From assembly GCA_037440765.1 (NCBI GenBank), contig JBBITL010000090.1, forward strand, positions 1 to 15,064: 15,064 nt of DNA, in the 5' to 3' direction. The notes under the pieces were generated by a model. That model made no database searches, had not been told where the DNA came from, and saw nothing but the letters and a program-made list of their open reading frames with translations. Below, piece by piece: positions 12,760 to 15,064 of the stretch. Within the stretch, counting starts at the first letter, position 1; each line of letters starts with the position of its first letter. Origin of the DNA: DTKY01 sp037440765. GTDB taxonomy: Bacteria > Acidobacteriota > Terriglobia > Bryobacterales > Bryobacteraceae. The position numbers and the translations under genes were made by a program.

Positions 12760-14871
12760 ATGGCTGGCATTACCAGGGACGAAGCGCGCAAGGTGGCGGC
12801 CTGGTTTCTCGGCCCCAAGGCCGAAAACGCCGAACTGGAGGAGCGAATGCTCCACTTCATCCTCCAGGACTACTTCCACTGGCGCCGCAACTACTACCCC
12901 TCCGATGAGATCCTGATCACGGAAGGACTGCGGCGCGGCTTCACCGCCTGGACCGACCGGCTCTCCCAGGACATCGCTGGGATGCTGGCCGGCCTGCGCC
13001 GGCATTTCCCCTTCTACAGCCCGCGCTACATAGCGCACATGCTCTCGGACCAGACCATCCCGTCGGTGCTGGGCTACTTCGCGGGCATGCTTTACAACCC
13101 GAACAACGTCAGCCCGGAGGCCGCCCCGGTCACCGTGGCCTGGGAACTGGAAGTGGGGCGCGAGGTGCTGCGCATGCTGGGCTACGGCGCCCCGGACCGG
13201 CGCACGCGCGGCGAGTTTGGCTGGGCGCACGTCACCAGCGGCGGCACCGTGGCCAACCTGGAGGCGTTGTGGGTGGCGCGCGCGGTGCGCTATTTCCCGC
13301 TGGCGGCGCGGGAGGCGGCCCGCAAGCACCAGATCCCAGTCGCCGTCAGGCTGCCCGGCGCCAGGCAGGCACAACTGAAGAAGCTGAGCGAGACCGAGTG
13401 TCTCGGCCTGAGTCCCCAGGAGGCCGTCCGGCTGCTGTGGCGTTTCGTGCGGGCCGTGGGACGGGGCCGCCGCCTCTCCGCGCAGGAGGCCACGCGCCTG
13501 GCGGTCGAGTACCTGGAGGAGACCGGAACGCACATGGCCCGCAAGGGGACCCTGGCGTGCTATTCCATCGCCCCTCCTGTCGTGTTCGTGGCCGGCACGC
13601 GGCACTACAGCATCCAGAAGGCCGCCAACGTCCTGGGAATCGGTGACGGCGCCGGCGGCGTGGTCGTGGTGGATGTCGACCAGAACTTCCGGATGGACGT
13701 CGCCGCGCTGGAAAGCGCCATCCGTCGGACGGTCAAGAACGGCCGCCTGCCGCTGGCCGTCATCGCCATCGCCGGTACCACCGAAGAGGGCGCCGTGGAC
13801 CCGATCCACGAGATTGCGGCGCTCCGGCGGAAGCTGGAAGCACAGACCGGCTCGAGCTTCTGGCTCCACGTGGACGCCGCCTGGGGCGGCTACATCCGCT
13901 CGGTCTTTCTTCCCGCGGGCAGGCGCGGCAAACCCACCCAGGCCGCCGTCAACCGGTTCGCCTCGGCCACCCTCGACCTGCGCTACGGCGCCTTCAAGCG
14001 CAACCTGCGGGTCCAGTGGGGCTCCCGGCCGGTTGCCAGGGCCTTCCTCGCGTTTCCCGAGGCCGAATCTGTCACTGTCGATCCGCACAAGATGGGCTAC
14101 GTGCCATACCCCTGCGGCATTGTGGCCTTCAAGCACGACCAGGTCCGGCAGTTCGTGAGCCAGGAGGCGCCGTACACGTCGGAAACCACACCGCTCGAAG
14201 CGCTGGCGCACGGCAACGAGCCGCCTTCGAGCGTGGGCGAATACATCCTGGAGGGGTCCAAGCCCGGCGCCGCTGTGGCCGCCTGCTGGCTGTCGCACAG
14301 AAGCATCCCGCTCAACCGCGCCGGCTACGGCGAGATCGCCAGGGCCTCGCTTCTGGCGGCGCGGGAGCTTTACGAGTACCTCGTTCACTGGGACCGCATC
14401 TCGGCTGCGAACAACATCGAGGCCCGCTACTCCTTCGTTCCGGTGACGGCGCCGCCGCCGGACACCAACATCCTGTGCTTCATCGCCAAAGTCAAGGGGG
14501 TGCGGAGCCTGAGGGAGACCAACGAGCTGAACCACCGGGTCTACCGGCAGTTCACCATCGAGGAGAAGGAGGACGAGCCCGAGACCAGCTACGTTCAGCC
14601 GTTCTTCCTGTCGCGCACCCACTTCAGGTTTCCGGCTTACTCGCGCCGTTCCGTGGCCGGCTTTCTGAAGCGGGCGGACCTGGATGCCAGCGACTACCAG
14701 CAGGAGGGCGTCTTCGTGCTGCGGGCCACGCTGATGACGCCCTACATCCGCATGGCGGCCGAACTGGGGCACTCGCAGCGCTACCTGAGCCAGTTCATGG
14801 AGAAACTAAGGCAGCGCGTGGACGCAGCCCTGGCGCACGGAGAAGCCGCCGGCGCGCCGCACCGGCTGTAG
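12760..14871 (+). CDS. Group II PLP-dependent decarboxylase, bacterial tyrosine-decarboxylase-like
   Basis: The product is 703 residues. Family landmarks run the whole length: FLGPKAEN and HWRRNYYPSD at the N-terminus, YNPNNVSPEAAP, TSGGTVANLEALW, the cofactor-stacking His282 (TRHYSIQKAAN), GTTEEGAVDPIHEI, Asp372 (HVDAAWGGY) and the cofactor lysine Lys444 (DPHKMGYVPY). YILEGSKPGA and LRATLMTPYI follow. The overall pattern recalls the tyrosine decarboxylases of Enterococcus and Lactobacillus, which make tyramine and CO2, but it appears longer, with extra residues around 185-262 and 385-425. The substrate is not proven; other aromatic or acidic amino acids are possible. No antiporter gene adjoins it, unlike the known tyramine operons. 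A good ribosome binding site supports the start. Confidence 0.9.
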   Translation: MAGITRDEARKVAAWFLGPKAENAELEERMLHFILQDYFHWRRNYYPSDEILITEGLRRGFTAWTDRLSQDIAGMLAGLRRHFPFYSPRYIAHMLSDQTIPSVLGYFAGMLYNPNNVSPEAAPVTVAWELEVGREVLRMLGYGAPDRRTRGEFGWAHVTSGGTVANLEALWVARAVRYFPLAAREAARKHQIPVAVRLPGARQAQLKKLSETECLGLSPQEAVRLLWRFVRAVGRGRRLSAQEATRLAVEYLEETGTHMARKGTLACYSIAPPVVFVAGTRHYSIQKAANVLGIGDGAGGVVVVDVDQNFRMDVAALESAIRRTVKNGRLPLAVIAIAGTTEEGAVDPIHEIAALRRKLEAQTGSSFWLHVDAAWGGYIRSVFLPAGRRGKPTQAAVNRFASATLDLRYGAFKRNLRVQWGSRPVARAFLAFPEAESVTVDPHKMGYVPYPCGIVAFKHDQVRQFVSQEAPYTSETTPLEALAHGNEPPSSVGEYILEGSKPGAAVAACWLSHRSIPLNRAGYGEIARASLLAARELYEYLVHWDRISAANNIEARYSFVPVTAPPPDTNILCFIAKVKGVRSLRETNELNHRVYRQFTIEEKEDEPETSYVQPFFLSRTHFRFPAYSRRSVAGFLKRADLDASDYQQEGVFVLRATLMTPYIRMAAELGHSQRYLSQFMEKLRQRVDAALAHGEAAGAPHRL

Positions 14872-14890
14872 CGCATGTTTGCGCTTTTTT
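14870..14890 (+). terminator. Rho-independent terminator of the decarboxylase gene
   Basis: AGCGCA (14870-14875), loop TGTT, TGCGCT (14880-14885), then five more T. The stem begins inside the TAG stop codon, so termination follows translation very closely. Confidence 0.8.
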
Positions 14891-14972
14891 GAGGGCCTTT
14901 TTCCGTAAGTCGCTGAAAACACGAGGGCGATTCTCCGTTTTCGAAAAAGTGTAGTGACACACGTTTTCGATA

Positions 14973-14999
14973 TTGTCCGCACTTCAGGCTTGTTATATT
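14973..14999 (+). promoter_or_regulatory. Candidate promoter reading out of the window
   Basis: TTGTCC (14973-14978), a short 15-base spacer and an extended -10 TG-T-TATATT (14991-14999). It lies in an AT-richer gap (14886-15006) that also holds the palindrome TTTTCGAAAA (14938-14947). The predicted start is near 15006. Confidence 0.45.
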
Positions 15000-15006
15000 G
15001 GATTTC

Positions 15007-15064
15007 ATGTCAAATACTTGTGGTGTAGCAGGAGAAGCCCTTGTTCCTCCGCTCCGTCAAGGCT
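15007..15064 (+). other. Possible 5' end of a gene cut by the window edge
   Basis: Two readings are open. ATG 15007 begins right at the predicted transcript start and stays open to the edge (MSNTCGVAGEALVPPLRQG). TTG 15041 has a better ribosome binding site (GGAGAA at 15031-15036, spacing about six) and gives MFLRSVKA, like the start of a signal peptide. Too little is present to choose. Confidence 0.3.

Noticed and set aside
12727..14772. 681-codon open frame on the minus strand opposite the decarboxylase
   Set aside because: Low-complexity Arg/Gly/His/Ala-rich translation, no motifs, and fully overlapped by a gene with all catalytic residues in place.
14938..14947. TTTTCGAAAA palindrome
   Set aside because: Ten bases of AT-rich palindrome in an AT-rich gap; no second copy or neighbouring regulator supports an operator.
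1..15064. CRISPR arrays, insertion sequences, att sites, tRNA or rRNA genes
   Set aside because: No regularly spaced repeats, transposase or integrase motifs, terminal repeats or cloverleaf sequences were seen on either strand.

Overview
The window is a GC-rich, gene-dense chromosomal stretch from a Gram-negative bacterium. It encodes an outer-membrane beta-barrel protein, a late lipid A acyltransferase homologue and a Tat-exported enzyme. My best guess for the source is Acidobacteriota (Solibacter/Bryobacter-like). This rests on the exported barrel protein with a CBM9-like head (DUF5916 type), the Tat-exported aldo/keto reductase with a ferredoxin-like tail, and the generally GC-rich coding sequence. 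It is an inference from gene content, not a database result. I see no tRNA, rRNA, CRISPR array, insertion sequence or integrase.

Layout. Positions 67-2226 (minus) hold the barrel protein, divergent from a Tat/aldo-keto reductase with two [4Fe-4S] motifs (2340-3503). That gene runs tail-to-tail into an S-adenosyl-L-methionine hydrolase (3439-4278, minus). Divergent from the hydrolase is a likely two-gene operon of mnmA (tRNA 2-thiouridylase) and an LpxL/HtrB-type acyltransferase (4332-6342). Converging on it is ubiX-pheA (7742-6324, minus), with pheA split by a single-base frameshift just before its ACT domain.

The middle part (7743-10943) is the least familiar. It holds an Xre-like regulator with a degenerate S24/LexA-like C-terminus, a convergent unknown 152-residue protein, a 40-residue predicted secreted peptide with a CFPC motif, a strong hairpin, a seven-helix membrane protein and a single-pass membrane protein. 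A perfect 16-bp palindrome lies between ubiX and the regulator. A 14/16 copy lies between the 152-residue gene and the small peptide gene. This suggests one small regulon controlled by the regulator.

The right part carries a SprT-like zinc metallopeptidase (minus), almost abutting a divergent stand-alone fabH (KAS III). Next comes a large PLP decarboxylase of the bacterial tyrosine-decarboxylase type, ending at a clear rho-independent terminator. The last ~180 bases are AT-richer and hold a promoter and perhaps the start of a further gene.

Recurrent -10 boxes (TATAAT or TACAAT, often followed by G) mark most transcription starts. At two genes the first in-frame ATG lies inside the -10 box, so the true starts are probably a little downstream. 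All three convergent gene pairs overlap at their 3' ends. No gene-free stretch exceeds 300 bases; the longest are 9123-9302 (regulatory) and 14872-15064.
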